Below, piece after piece: positions 1 to 11,424 of a stretch of 64,000 nucleotides of DNA. Positions within the stretch are counted from its first letter, which is position 1. Each line of letters begins with the position of its first letter. The stretch comes from Pseudevernia furfuracea. Taxonomy: Eukaryota; Ascomycota; Lecanoromycetes; Lecanorales; Parmeliaceae. Under the pieces are notes generated by a model. That model saw nothing but the letters and a program-made list of their open reading frames with translations, made no database searches and was not told the origin of the DNA. The translations under genes were made by a program, and so were the position numbers. The stretch lies in assembly GCA_022315425.1 (NCBI GenBank), contig JAIUPT010000030.1:992001-1056000 (forward strand). Direction: 5' to 3'.

Positions 1-429
1 ATGTACGTCCCAATGATCATCACACAGGTTTGATTGGCTACAATCATAGGACATCAGGGGTTACGGATAAGGTGCAGAGAAATATCTATCTGCCGAGAAT
101 TCTATCCACTAGTCTGACAGGTGATTAGATTAAAGGGGTGAGATACACTTACATGTATGCATGCAGGTCTGTTCCTGTGACTCACTCAATGCGCTGGTAG
201 GTCCCTTCCCATGTTATGATACTGTCGCGACCTAGACCGGGCTTGATCGAAAGGCCCGAGCGTTTGCAGAGACTCGGACGCGGGTGGCCCTTAAGCGTGT
301 TAACAGTGAGGCGAAAGGGGAACGCTTCAGTCCATACGAAAACTCTCGCAGTCTTCGCAGTCTTTTCCTTTCCGATGTACTTGGTCCCGCATCACCGGTA
401 TCATCTAGAGCAGTGCGTGATCTTCCGAG
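1..429. other. No gene seen
   Basis: Short overlapping frames only, none with a recognisable motif. This is the region upstream of the zinc-cluster pseudogene and could hold its former promoter. Confidence 0.4.
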
Positions 430-1833
430 GATGGACCAACAAATGAACGGTAAGTACTTCAAGTCTCTGTTATCGATCGCGCGCTCTCTAGGTATCTTAC
501 ATTTACATTGAGACACGGTGTCAATAGAAGTGCATAATGCGAACACAGTTAGCGATTAATTCACCGAAAAAGATGACGAGGGCATGTTTGGGCAAAGTTA
601 AGATACATTTACGGCCTGCTAACGAGATACAGTGAACATTTTGCCGCAGTCGAAGGACGAGATGTGTACCCACTTCAAGCTCTAAATGTGTGAGATGCTT
701 GAATAACGAAAGGTCTTGTATCTACGAAGGCCCAACTAAGGATCAACAAGATGAAAGCCGTCTGATGGTCGCGGCCCGCAATCGTTACCGGAGAGCTGCA
801 GGTTCCTCTTCTGAAGAGAGCTCGAGCTCATCCTATTTTGAGGATGAAGACAAGGGCTACTTTGGAGCATCTTCCTTAGACAGACCTTTGCTGAGACATC
901 CTGGTTCGACCACAATGGAAGAACGACGCGTTGATATTCCGTCCTGAAGAGGCAGCAACCCTAAATTTACACAACTCATGGCTGAATTCCGGAAGGGATT
1001 AGATGCGGGCAAGAGCGCAAAAGCTCAAAATCATCCGTTTCACCAGAACAGCCTAGCTTCCAGAGCGAATTATACGCGCCTTCAGGCCAGAAACGACACC
1101 ACCACCCCCCAAAGGACACAAGCAATCGATAAGGCCCTCTTGGAAAAATTTCCGGACCGGAACTTCAGCCTCATCCGATCGACAAAACTGCAACAATGCA
1201 AACCCGTCCGACTCCAGGACAGACTCTGATCAGACTCCGGTGTCTGAAATCTCTCAGTACCGTGTGCCAAATCACTCGCAGGCCTCCTTTGGAAACCGGT
1301 CTTTGTCTACATCTTCGCGATATAACTCGAACAATGTTGATACATCCGTCTCAAAAAAGCCACCAAGGGCATCCTCGAGCGACCCAAATCCCATGGATAG
1401 CCAAGCGCATTCTATGCCCCCGCATCCTAGCCCGTCTTCCGAAGACTCCGCCCAGATAAAACAGCAGAAAGCCATGTTAAGGGTATACCTGGTTGGCGAG
1501 TCTAAGCATAAGATGTTATTCCTTCGCAAGTGCCGTCGGGAGCCCTCGTTGTTTTCTGAAATTCACAAAATGTTGACAATAACAAAGCGAGATGTCAAGA
1601 AGCTCTGTTTCACCTTCACCTGGAAGTCTCGTGGCGACTCGGACAGGACCTTGGAGCTAGAGAAGGAGTTTGGTATGATGAGAGTCGATTATCTGTTTAT
1701 ATTGATCAAAGACGCCCCGTGCTGGAGTGAGCCAGACGGAATTTTGACGGGGATGTATTTGCCTTTCGTACCCAGTCAGAATAGACACTCCTGCCAATTT
1801 TACGAGAACCTGAGTCCAGCTAATGGTGTATAG
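430..1833 (+). pseudogene. Decayed Zn2Cys6 protein with family C-terminal module
   Basis: This is a broken paralogue of the intact double-zinc-cluster gene at 6017-7340. After a candidate acceptor ending at 632, the frame reads as the second zinc cluster of the intact copy, with Cys codons at 642, 663, 687, 696 and 717. The first expected Cys codon is TGA (633-635). The frame continues (PTKDQQDE matches PTQEQHEA of the intact gene) to an in-frame TGA at 945-947, stays open in the same frame to 1229, then shifts by one base. From 1240 the shifted frame encodes the C-terminal module (LRVYLVG... FTFTWK... KDAPCWSE). A possible relic of the first cluster exon lies around 525-600 but is too eroded to assign. 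Two stops plus a frameshift argue against function; readthrough or unusual splicing is the alternative. Confidence 0.65.
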
Positions 1834-3567
1834 CATCTTTCAGATTGATTGTTTTGTGCTGCTAGCGTTCGGAAGTCCCATTGTCAAAGAGTGAAAGTAC
1901 GACCCACAGCGCCAAGGGCCCGAGGCGCCGCTGGGGCCTGTTTGCCAAGCAGTTGTCCAAGCAACAGTTTTGTTATCTTTCGTCAGATTTAAAGCGACGC
2001 GTCGCTCCTGATCCTGTTTCCTCTCCCTGTCTTCCATCTTGTATCTAGGTAGATCAGACCACACTCTGACTCAAAAAGGCTTGTGCCGGGAGGTGAGGGG
2101 ACCTTTGGTCCACTTGGGCCTGCAAGCGTTGACCTAGCATACCAATGGAAACGTGCCCGTCTCCACTTATGTACTTAATAGCCGCAGGGTATCCATGCGA
2201 AGACTGACGTAAATTGAATAAGCCTATCATATCGAATGCATCCAATGGCCGCCTAATATTCTTTCTCTCGGTTGAGATTGCATGGCCCGAGGCCGCTCCA
2301 AACTGATCCTTGTCATATCGTTTTCAGGAAGGTTCAGAGGATGCTTTGAAAGAAAAATCCGGGGAAACCGGACCCGTGAGGGCGCGCGTGCGGATTTCCT
2401 TATTGTGTCTAAGAGCGGAAGGATCAACACGGCCACAGAAAGATATGCTCACAGCACCTAAGTTCGTTTGATGATGACATTCGTATGTATGTTTCATCGT
2501 CCCTGCAATGATCCCGAAGCCCATCGAGATTTTCTTCATCGAAAAAGATTTCAAAGGCCTGTTCGCCGATTCGGGATAACCTCTCGAGCGTCCACATCCA
2601 AGCAAACTTTGGCCTCCTCCTGCGCGTACTTGTTTGCACTCGATGTAGCGTCTTGTCCGTCTGAAATCCTATTGTGTTTACCCCTCCCAATATAGACTCT
2701 TGTCAACGACGAATTATAACCTCACAGCTTCGATGTGGACTTTATGGACCAGCTCCAGCAGCATGAAGACGCACTCAGAGTACCATACTTGTCGAGGTAG
2801 AAGGTTTGGGGCAACTGGAAAGATTAGTAGAGTCTGGGGACACGCGTCAAGGGTAGCTGCTTCACCAATGTTACATGGCTGTCGAGGCCGCGTTTGGCTA
2901 ACCTTGACCACCGTTAGCCCGCCGATTATGCGAGCTGAGATCGACAACTATCTGTCAGGAAGTGTAAACTTTTTGTCACTGCTTCAGAACTCAATGCAAG
3001 GTGCAGCAGAGTGTCGGCGCTGCACCGCGAGGTTGTCGCATCGTTTGTGAGTACTCTCGAGCCATGTTGGCCCGGGCCAGGCGTCAGCTAAGGTACATAA
3101 GAATGGGCATTTACTGTAGGGTCCAAGGTACAAGGCCACGGCAGGTCTATACCCAGCCTGTCTCTCTATTGATATCATACCGGTGAACAGCGCTTCTACG
3201 AGTCGTAGCACCCGTTGACCAGCCCGGCGCAGTTTCCGTGTTGGTACGTACAGTTTGCCGTAGTTTCTATATAGCAAGGCTTGGTGGCTGAGGCTGACGC
3301 AGGCCCGATTGCCCTCCAACATCAAATTTTGAGTACTTGCACCTCAGCTATCATTGGCCCTCAAAACCTAAAAGGGTACCTGAGATCTGCCCGCAATTGC
3401 ATCGAACACCAGTTCAGATTTTGGAGGAGACGCAGTGTTTCTTTTAGAGACTCGATGTCTTAGTCCGGACCGCGACAAATCGCGTCCCCAGTCCCCAGAA
3501 GCCTTTCTTTCACGCGACAAGCTATCCAACTTTTCATTCGACTTTTGCTCTAGCGAACGACTCGGTC
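1834..3567. other. No assignable gene
   Basis: Several frames of 60-116 codons overlap on both strands without a recognisable domain. The minus-strand stretch 2424-2690 (with WTLERLSRIGEQAFEIFF) looks more protein-like than the rest and could be an exon of a decayed gene, but I found no partner exons. Confidence 0.35.
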
Positions 3568-5480
3568 ATGTTCAAGTCAATGGCTTCTATTCTCTCTCCG
3601 ACTACTACCTCTTACGAGAAGGATCAACCTTTCGTAGAGTTTGATGACCCTGAGCGCAGTGATCCGACAGTGAACTTTGACGCACTGCCTGACGATCATC
3701 CAATCCATCTCTTACCTGAGGCGCAAGCGTTCTACGGCAGCGGCCGGCCGCCCCCTTTCGTGCTGAACAAGCGTTCTCAGGTGATCAAAAGCGTCGTGAT
3801 CCCAACTGAAAGTGGATTAAGACCCAAGGATGAAAAGGCGATTAAAGTCAAGATCGTAGCTAAGGTATGTCCATTTTAGGGTGTATCGTTCCTGATCGGT
3901 ACGTTTCTTAATAGCAAGGACGACTTTTCTCTCCACTATGCTCCAGTGACTCGTCTCACGACTCGATTAAGAGTCATGAAAAAGGCACGCTGACCGGAAA
4001 CCGTCTTCAGCCTTGGGACAAGGACTCTATGTTCTGGACCCTTGATCTAAACAACACCAGATACATTGTGAAGCCGTTCAACGGACAAGCTCAAGGGGGG
4101 ATGCGGTATCTGTATTGGGCTGGTCCGGGTAAAGACTTTGAACAAAAGCCACTTGCTCTGTCTTTCATATCGCCTTCTCAGCCGGGTACTACGACTTTTA
4201 CGAGGGGAGACGGTATCCTACGCGACAGGTCAGGTTTCGCTCCGGTCAATCGCAAACGAAGCATCCCCTCCGACTATCTCGAGTCGTCAGAGTCATCGGA
4301 TTCGTCGGACACATCAGGCTCTGAAGTTGAAGGGAGAGGTACACGTACGCCCGGCCTCGATCAATGCGTGGCCGATGCAGGACCCGAAAATCGCTTACAG
4401 CAGATCGAGGACAGCACTTCTGACCGCGGCAATCACTACACCAGCGAGACCAATGCGTCGAGGCAGCCGACTGCCTTCCAGGATGCCCCTGCGAAGAGGA
4501 GGAAAACTGAGGTCTCAAGTCGCGAGATCGACCAACTGTATCGCGTTTCTCCTCCTACACGACGACGTTCTGACGTCCATATTCCCTTTAAAGAACATCA
4601 ACCAGGACCTGCGCAGCCTACCACATTGGCATTGACAAAACCCGTGAACGATCGTGAGGAAAGGAGGAAGCAAAGCGCCATAGCTCGGATCGAGAAGGAT
4701 CTCGGGCGCCCCTTCGATCAGATATTTACTCCTTGGGCCGGTGAAGACCAAAGTTTGAGTCGAAACACGCTAGCGATGATCTTGAGGGTCATCGCCCTCA
4801 TGGAGGAGAATTCACCTCAAAAAATCGCCCGGTCCTTGAACAAAGCCGTGAACGGGGGCGACGGCAAACGCCAACCTACTGGCGGCTTGCGACCCGCCAG
4901 ACCTTTTTTCAAGACATTGGAGGCGACTTTGAAAGCCACTAAAGCCACGACTGTCAACGGAGGTAGGACCGATACTCCTTCATCTCCGCCAGGAAGTGAC
5001 CGCCAGCAGCTTGATCAAAGAATTCTGCAGAGAACCGAAGCTGTGAGTGCCAAAGTTACGGGACCAGATCCGCGATCGGTTCCGTTGGAGGGTAATCGCC
5101 ACCGACTTGGTCAGGATCTAGGTTTGGACCTATTACCCTCGACGACCTTGACTCATCACAAACAGAACCGCACTATGCTGGTCGTTCGAGTGGCGCCTTC
5201 CCTCGAATACCTGCCCCTAAAATTGAGCGAATGTATGACACCACGAGCCTTTTACACCAAGGTCCTCAGCGCCTGGGGCATTCGTGGAGAGGGTGTGGCA
5301 AAGATTACAGCGACTTTCACATGGATGGACCCGAAGGACAAGATGAGGACGATGTTCATGAACAGCAAAATGGAAGGCTGCTTCGAGCATCTGCTTGAGC
5401 AGGTCGACGAAGCTCCAGGCTGGGAAGAGGGGGGCAAGGGAAAGTGCGTCTTGGATATTGATGTTGTGCTAAAGGAATAG
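3568..5480 (+). CDS. Unrecognised family protein, N-module plus C-module
   Basis: I read two exons, 3568-3864 and 3915-5480, around a 50-bp GT-AG intron; the joined frame encodes 620 residues. The N-terminal module (about residues 35-185) has DDHPIHLLPEAQAFY, PPFVL, then FWTLDLNNTRYIVKPF and YLYWAGPGKDFE. It matches each of the two modules in the minus-strand gene at 9673-11424. A long Ser/Asp- and Arg-rich, probably disordered linker contains AKRRKTE, a plausible nuclear localisation signal. The last 110 residues form the shared C-terminal module (LPLKLSECMTPRAFY, FTWMDPKDK, DEAPGWEE, ending IDVVLKE). The usual Cys of APCW is Gly here. I do not recognise either module as a named domain. Met-5 is an alternative start. 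Function is unknown; a nuclear role is inferred from the NLS-like stretch and the zinc-cluster relatives. Confidence 0.75.
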
Positions 5481-6016
5481 GCTTGCACGTTCGTAACAGC
5501 AACTTTGAATGTAGTATAGCGGGAACGGGTGGCATCGATAGGATCTGAGGGTTTTTCTATGCAGGATGCTGGCCAGGACGGGAACCTGGACCTTCACAAC
5601 GTTTTTGAATTAGGTGTTTTCTTTGCGTGTCAGATGAAAGAGAACCGGGACCGGGACCTTGAGATTGTGCCGTGATAGAATCTTTGAAGGCCGGACTTCG
5701 CATACTAGACGAACGAGATAAGGGCAAATTGACATTAACAACAAACTCCAGAAACATTTTATAGGTAGCGTATTGCTGGAAATGCGACACTGGCCCCTGG
5801 TCACGTATTGACAAACAGTACAAAAAACTTTGTGGTGATGGTGATCCTTTCCCTGAAAGATAACGTAACCTGGCGGGCTTGCGGCGAATCATATCCAAAC
5901 ATTCAATTGCTTCCCGCTAGGTCTCACAGGCCACAAGCAAAACAACATCTATCATCCCCTCATTTCCAATACTATATCAACATCATTTTTCTCTCAATCA
6001 CTCAAATCCATCGACC
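5481..6016. other. Intergenic region with CT/CA-rich leader
   Basis: No coding signal. The last ~80 bases before 6017 are rich in CA and CT runs, which is usual for 5' untranslated regions in filamentous ascomycetes. It probably carries the promoter and leader of the double-zinc-cluster gene. Confidence 0.4.
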
Positions 6017-7340
6017 ATGAGCCAGAGAAGCAGAGTTGCAGTAAGCTTCATCCCCTACACTTGTTTCAAGTACATGGACTCATGCCACCACCTATAGTGC
6101 AAATACTGCAGCGAGACTAACAGAAAGTGCGAGTTGACATTTACCGGCCAATGCAGACGTTGCATCGACAAGGGCATTACGTGCATTATGCCACCCTATG
6201 ATACCGTCAAGATGGCCGTAAGTAGGCACTAGAATGGTTTCTTCTCTCAAGTCTAACATGTTGCAGTGTGAGGCTTGCCGGAGTCGGAAATGCAAGTGCA
6301 TCCCGACTTCTGGTGCCAAGTGTGAGCGATGCACCAAGCAAAACCTCACCTGTGTTGTCTCGCCGCCTACCCAAGAGCAGCACGAGGCCAAACGTCGCTC
6401 AGGAAAAGGCCATTCTGACCGTTCGAACACTGAAATGCGCAGTGATTCTGAAGTTAGCTTTGACTCCCTTTTCGACGAACCTAATTCCGTATCCGACCGC
6501 CCCTTGACTCGCAATGTTGGGGATAAGTCCCTTCAAACCAAGCATATCAGTTCTACGATCGTTTTCGATAGACAGAGAACGGCTGGAACGATGGAGAAGC
6601 GATCTGCCGAGCGTACCGCTACCTTGTCGGCTGCCCAGCCTGGATGCGAGTCTGACGCTTCTGATGATGTGCCGGTGGGCAAGAAACAGAGGGTTACTCC
6701 CACAAATTCAAGCACATTCAAGCCCGCCACGCCCCAGCGAACCCCAATTCTGCCAGCACCTTTTGCAAAAATGGTCCCAACTCATAGAGATCTACCCAAG
6801 CTTTCGGTACCTCATTCGGTTGCAATACCTGCAAATCGAGGTCAAACCCGAGAGAACAGCACCATTACACCTTGTACCACCAGAAGCGAGTCCGCTACAA
6901 GTGGTCAAGCTTGGGAAGAAAGCCCATCGATATTCACAACCGCTCCGGGAAAAGGTCCATCGATCTCCACCACCCTGCCCCCAACCCCAGCAAGATCGCC
7001 TCAATACAAGATCGAAAATACGAAGTTAAAGGTGTATATGCACGGGAACAAGGGCTACAGGCCTTTGCTGTTGAAAGATTGCATGGTAGCTTCCCTATTC
7101 TTTGCCAAGTTCATGGAAACATGGTCACTGCCAGACGACAGTGTCAAGCAGCTCCATGTCGTATTTCCATGGCTCCCCAAAGGAAGTAACGGGAGGCTCA
7201 TGATTCTAGACCGTCACAACGTTAAGGCCGGCGTGGTATGCATTTGCGATGAGGTGGAAAACGCACCCTGTTGGCTTGAAGAGAGGGGCAGTTGTACCAT
7301 TGATGTGGCGATTTCCGAACACGCGAATCGCGAAGGATAG
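6017..7340 (+). CDS. Putative regulator: two Zn2Cys6 clusters plus family C-module
   Basis: There are three exons (6017-6040, 6098-6217, 6267-7340) with introns of 57 and 49 bp, encoding 405 residues. Two fungal-type binuclear zinc clusters stand in tandem: Cys 9, 12, 19, 27, 30, 37 and Cys 49, 52, 59, 67, 70, 77. Both follow CX2CX6CX7CX2CX6C. Each cluster begins exactly at an intron-exon boundary in phase 0, so exon 2 is a complete cluster plus a short linker. After a Ser/Thr/Pro-rich linker comes the C-terminal module seen in four neighbours (LKVYMHGN, PLLLKDCM, VVFPWLPKG, NAPCWLEERG). No fungal_trans middle homology region is evident and the protein is short for a Zn2Cys6 regulator. Sequence-specific DNA binding is expected from the family; targets are unknown. 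Confidence 0.8.
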
Positions 7341-7630
7341 ATCCGATAGGCCTGCAACCTGTGATGGCCGCTCGATTCCGGACATGAGCGTCAACGCGAA
7401 TGGGATCTGTTGCGCTATGAGAGCAAACAAACAGGCTGATGCGGGGTTAAATGCCCGAGAGATTGCTACAATGGTGGGTATGAACCCGGCCGGCGTTTTC
7501 GTGGTGGGGAGTGAGTGGTTGGAGCAGTGTTTGATTCTTACGAGCGACGAAGACTATGATGTATGGAATTGATTGGAGGCCTGACGAAGGGACGAGAACA
7601 TCCTTGTCTTCTTAGAGAGTAACCTCAAGT

Positions 7631-8392
7631 ATGACAATCAAACGGCTTGCCGGAAATAATGTCTGCCACATTCACCACGTGAAAGCAACAATTGACCTGG
7701 GTATTTACAGGCTGCTCCCCCTGCTTTGCCCTATCGCTCACTTGCATCGCGCACGCCCGACCTCGTTTGAAATGGCTCCAGCTGGACATGGTAGCCCCGA
7801 CAGCGCCCAGGTTATTGAGCACCTTGAAAAGCCAGGCCTTGAGGTTGACTTTCTGGTGAACAATACAGGCTTTCTATCTACACCCCCGTAGAAACCATCG
7901 CCGAGGACAACCGAGACGGAGTCCATGTACTTCGGCCTTCTGCGTATGGTCCAAGCGATGTTGCCTCACATGCGCAAGCGACGATCGGCGTCATGCTGAA
8001 CATAAGCAGTGACGCGGCCCTCGAGGCTAGAGATGGTATGGGTGCTTATGAGGAAGCCAAGGCCGAACTCGCTGATGCGCGTATCCTCCATTACTCGTTT
8101 TTTGACATCGAGATCTTGACAAAACGTCCTAGCAAAAGAGGTGGCCCTCGAGGCCCTGTTCAATATCCGAGCCTTGACCGTCGTCCTAGCCACCTTCAAG
8201 AACAACATGCCCACCGCTGCCGTGCTGGGAAAGAACCCCCTCCCCGACGATTACAAGGGATCTGTTGCCGAGCAGACGATTCACATCATTTACGGCGGCA
8301 AGGTTATCCCCAACGACCACAAGGACAACGCCATGAAAGCGGTCTATGAGGTTGTGGTGGGCGAGGGTGCTAGAATTGGTAAGATGTCCTAA
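7631..8392 (+). pseudogene. Short-chain dehydrogenase/reductase relic
   Basis: Pieces of a classical SDR fold appear in order but in different frames. They are DFLVNNTGF (the NNAG motif, ~7846), then FGLLRMVQAMLPHMRKRRS (~7928), NISSDAALEARDGMGAYEEAKAEL (the catalytic Ser and YxxxK region, ~7994) and a C-terminal stretch with TVVLATFKNNMPTAAVLG (~8174-8392). Every junction needs a frame change and no intron pattern repairs them all, so this is a multiply frameshifted pseudogene. When intact it would have been an NAD(P)-dependent oxidoreductase of unknown substrate. Confidence 0.7.
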
Positions 8393-9672
8393 TTCAAACC
8401 TCTATCTCGATAACGCCCTGCACAGCCAGCGGCGATCTCCAGATCCTGACCACCTCTGCAGAAGTCTGCAGACTTTAGCAACTACGCGTCAATGTGACTC
8501 TGTCATATCCTGGCTCGCCACCATGACCGCCATAGTCAGATCGTACGCCGGGGTGTGCGGGCGGGCCAGGGTCTTGGGAGCAATGTGGTCATGTATCAGG
8601 AGTGCGCTCTGGCCCGGCGTCATTGCTCCTTTCCGCATCTCGAGAATCTTGAGGACAACAGAAGTGTAGTATGTACGAACCCCTGCGATTGGGTAGTCAA
8701 TGGTCATAATGTGCACGCTACATTAGCTGAGCAGGACAAACCTTACCTTTGATCGGCTGTGGCGTGAAGGAAGTCGTAGCGTCTGGCCCGTCCTCGGTCC
8801 TCCAAACACAGACGAGCATCTATCTCTGAGTGACCAACATGGCCTCCCCACGTCTACCAAGAGAGGAAGCTCGGTGTCCGAGTTTAGAAGGGTTTTTTGC
8901 GGGAAGATTTCCAGCCGTCCGGCGTGGTGAGAGGGCGGTGACACCGTCCATGGCGTGGTTGAACGATTTCCCCTTCGCGAGGATGGGCATCGTACAACAT
9001 AGCAGTGAAACAGATCTTCCTTCCCAACCCTTCGTGCACTGGGAAACAACCTGTTGCTGTAGCCCATCTGAGCGGTATGCTCGGGCATCTTGAAGAAGCG
9101 AGGGATCTGTCGCATCGTCGTTGAGTCAGCCAGTAGTACGTACGTAGGGGTGTACTCTTGTAGGTTTCATTGATTGCCATGCGACATGCAGATGGCTGAT
9201 ACACTCTTCAATCGAAGACAGGGCTGCAGGAGAGCAAGATTGAACTTGGCGGGCTGGAAATCGAGGTCCCTTGAAGCAAAATACGGTTTTCTGATAAGTG
9301 GCAGAGAAAACGCACGAGACCACCAAATCTATTTAGATGGGCAACCGGACCGTATGCCACGGTGCAGTCATTTCAAAATCCCTTTGCACGGTATCGTATT
9401 GTAGAATCGGAGTCTTAAGAACGGGTAGATTCAGAGTACGCTTGCCGCTTGAAAAGCCACGAGCTCGAAAGGATACATAGACTATGTACCTATCGATCTA
9501 AGGTAGTCTACCGCTATCATGAAAGGCTCGACTTTTCTAGGACGAGCCTCGAGATAGATACGTCAATGCCTGACAGTCCTAATATGGCCATTGCTCTTTA
9601 TCTGCCGAGCCAGACTGGCTCCTTCCTATCTATCTCTTGCTGTCTGCTCCATCTCACAGCCTTCTGCCATCT
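8393..9672. other. No gene seen
   Basis: Only short overlapping frames without motifs between the SDR relic and the 3' end of the minus-strand family gene. Confidence 0.4.
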
Positions 9673-11424
9673 CTAAACCCTCACAACCTCAATAGCAATG
9701 CCGCACCTCCCCCCTTCGTCCTTCCAACAGGGCGCCTCGTCAATAATCTCCATGAATATCTCAAAGCTCCCTTCCGTCCCTTTATCGATGTAAATCGTCT
9801 TATAGACATCACTGTCTTCTTTCCAATCAAAAATGGCCATGAGACATTTGATCGGCTCGTCACATTCTCGGTGCCCACTGGCCGCAATGACGCTGCTGAA
9901 GAGTGTGGACATAGTCATGCAGGTGAGCAGTCGTAGCGGGACGAAACCAATGATGTTTGAATCGCGGGTAGCGCGAAGTGTTGTGTGGGTTTGTTTGTAG
10001 AGAGTGAGGGTTGGGAGAGATGAAGGTGCTTGAGATTGAAAGCCTTGGGTCTCGCAACTTGGGGCCGCGCGTTCGTTAATGCTGGGTGTAGGGGCTGAAG
10101 TCTCGTAGGGCGGGGAGGAGAGGCCGGAAGAGTCGTCGGAGGCATAGCCGGTTCGGTGAAACTTTCGCTTGGAAGCGTGACTTGGTGCTTTACCTTTTCT
10201 CAAGCCGAGTTGTGCAGGTGGGGTGGCGCTTCTGGCTCTCTTTGTAGGCTTGAGTTTTCTATGGGGGCGTTCTTTCCGCGCTGAAGGCTCGGGAGAAACG
10301 ATCGATTGACGTGTGCTGAACCTGCTTGGCCTTGAAAGAGGGATGGCGGTATAATCGAATGCCTTTCTGAACTCATCGTAGAAATAATGTTCTTTTTCTG
10401 TGGCACCTTCTTGTGAGTCCTGATCATCTTCGTCATTGGATAGTGACGACGAGCGGAGATCTTCGTCAGCTTCGGATAGATGCTCAGTCAACCCTGACGC
10501 TGTCTTAGTCGTAACGATATTGTTGTTGCTACTCGGTAGCTGAGCGGAGTAGGCAACGACTTTCTTGCCAAGCCCTGCCTCAGAGCCGAGCCAAAAACGA
10601 TATCGAAATCCACCTGGGAGACCCCCAGCGTTGCCCATCACAATGAACCTCTTCCCATCCAAGTCCAGAGTTGGGTAGTCGTTCGACAAATCCCATTCTC
10701 GATACACCACTTCTGCTTCTGTCGAAGTAGCGGAAAATTGACCGTCTTGCATAGCAAGTAGAACGCGTCTGCGGGGCTTCATAGTCTTACGGATCACGAA
10801 AGGGGGTCTTGAATCCATGTAGAGCGCTTTCGCTTCATCAAGATATTCTACTGGGTGATCTTCAACAAGGGTTGTAAATTTTCGTGAATGATCGTGGTGA
10901 AGGCTGTTGGCTTTCGCATTGGTCAATGTAGTTTTCTTGGTAGTCGATTGGTGGGTTACTGCTGTGGACTCCATTTCAGGACTGAGGACATTTGTGTATT
11001 CCCCATTGTTGCATGAGAATGCCAAAGGTAGATCTTCGAACTCCTCGCCCACTCCTGTCCAACAACAGTACACCCACTTGGCACGGCTAACGCATCCCTT
11101 GTTGCGGAAAGACTGAACGATGAATCTCTCGCCATTGAGATCAAGAGTCCAATATATTCCATCGCCATGGCGAGGACCCCAAAGTCTAGCAGTTAGATCG
11201 CTTCGGATTGGTAGAAGAGGTCGTTGACCGTTTTTTGCAATGAAGACGGGCCTTTTAACTCCTGCAGTACAGTTCCCTGAATCAGTCACGAAGGGAGGTT
11301 TGCTATCCTTGTAGATGCGCTTTGCTTCGACTAAAAATTTTGGAGCATGATCTTCTGCCAGGTTGGTGATGTCAAGTGCCGGGTCCTGTCCCACTCCTAA
11401 TGCTGCGGATGCGTTGACGTCCAT
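9673..11424 (-). CDS. Unrecognised family protein with duplicated N-module
   Basis: An uninterrupted frame of 583 residues starts at the ATG ending at 11424. Two related N-terminal modules stand in tandem. The first (about residues 20-135) has EDHAPKFLVEAKRIYKDSKPPFV, YWTLDLNGERFIVQSF and CCWTGVGEEFEDLPLAFS as separate blocks. The second (about 190-305) has EDHPVEYLDEAKALY, PTLDLDGKRFIVMG and FRYRFWLGSEAGLG. A linker with NLS-like KPTKRAR and several Ser-rich acidic stretches follows. The C-terminal module (about 470-583) has LTLYKQTHTTL, LRLLTCMTMSTLFSSV, FDWKEDSD and DEAPCWKDEGG. It is the best-preserved member and a good query for the family. I cannot name a biochemical function. Homology between the two N-modules is visible by eye, although the second has lost the Trp of WTLDL. 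Confidence 0.8.
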   Translation of the reverse strand: MDVNASAALGVGQDPALDITNLAEDHAPKFLVEAKRIYKDSKPPFVTDSGNCTAGVKRPVFIAKNGQRPLLPIRSDLTARLWGPRHGDGIYWTLDLNGERFIVQSFRNKGCVSRAKWVYCCWTGVGEEFEDLPLAFSCNNGEYTNVLSPEMESTAVTHQSTTKKTTLTNAKANSLHHDHSRKFTTLVEDHPVEYLDEAKALYMDSRPPFVIRKTMKPRRRVLLAMQDGQFSATSTEAEVVYREWDLSNDYPTLDLDGKRFIVMGNAGGLPGGFRYRFWLGSEAGLGKKVVAYSAQLPSSNNNIVTTKTASGLTEHLSEADEDLRSSSLSNDEDDQDSQEGATEKEHYFYDEFRKAFDYTAIPLSRPSRFSTRQSIVSPEPSARKERPHRKLKPTKRARSATPPAQLGLRKGKAPSHASKRKFHRTGYASDDSSGLSSPPYETSAPTPSINERAAPSCETQGFQSQAPSSLPTLTLYKQTHTTLRATRDSNIIGFVPLRLLTCMTMSTLFSSVIAASGHRECDEPIKCLMAIFDWKEDSDVYKTIYIDKGTEGSFEIFMEIIDEAPCWKDEGGRCGIAIEVVRV

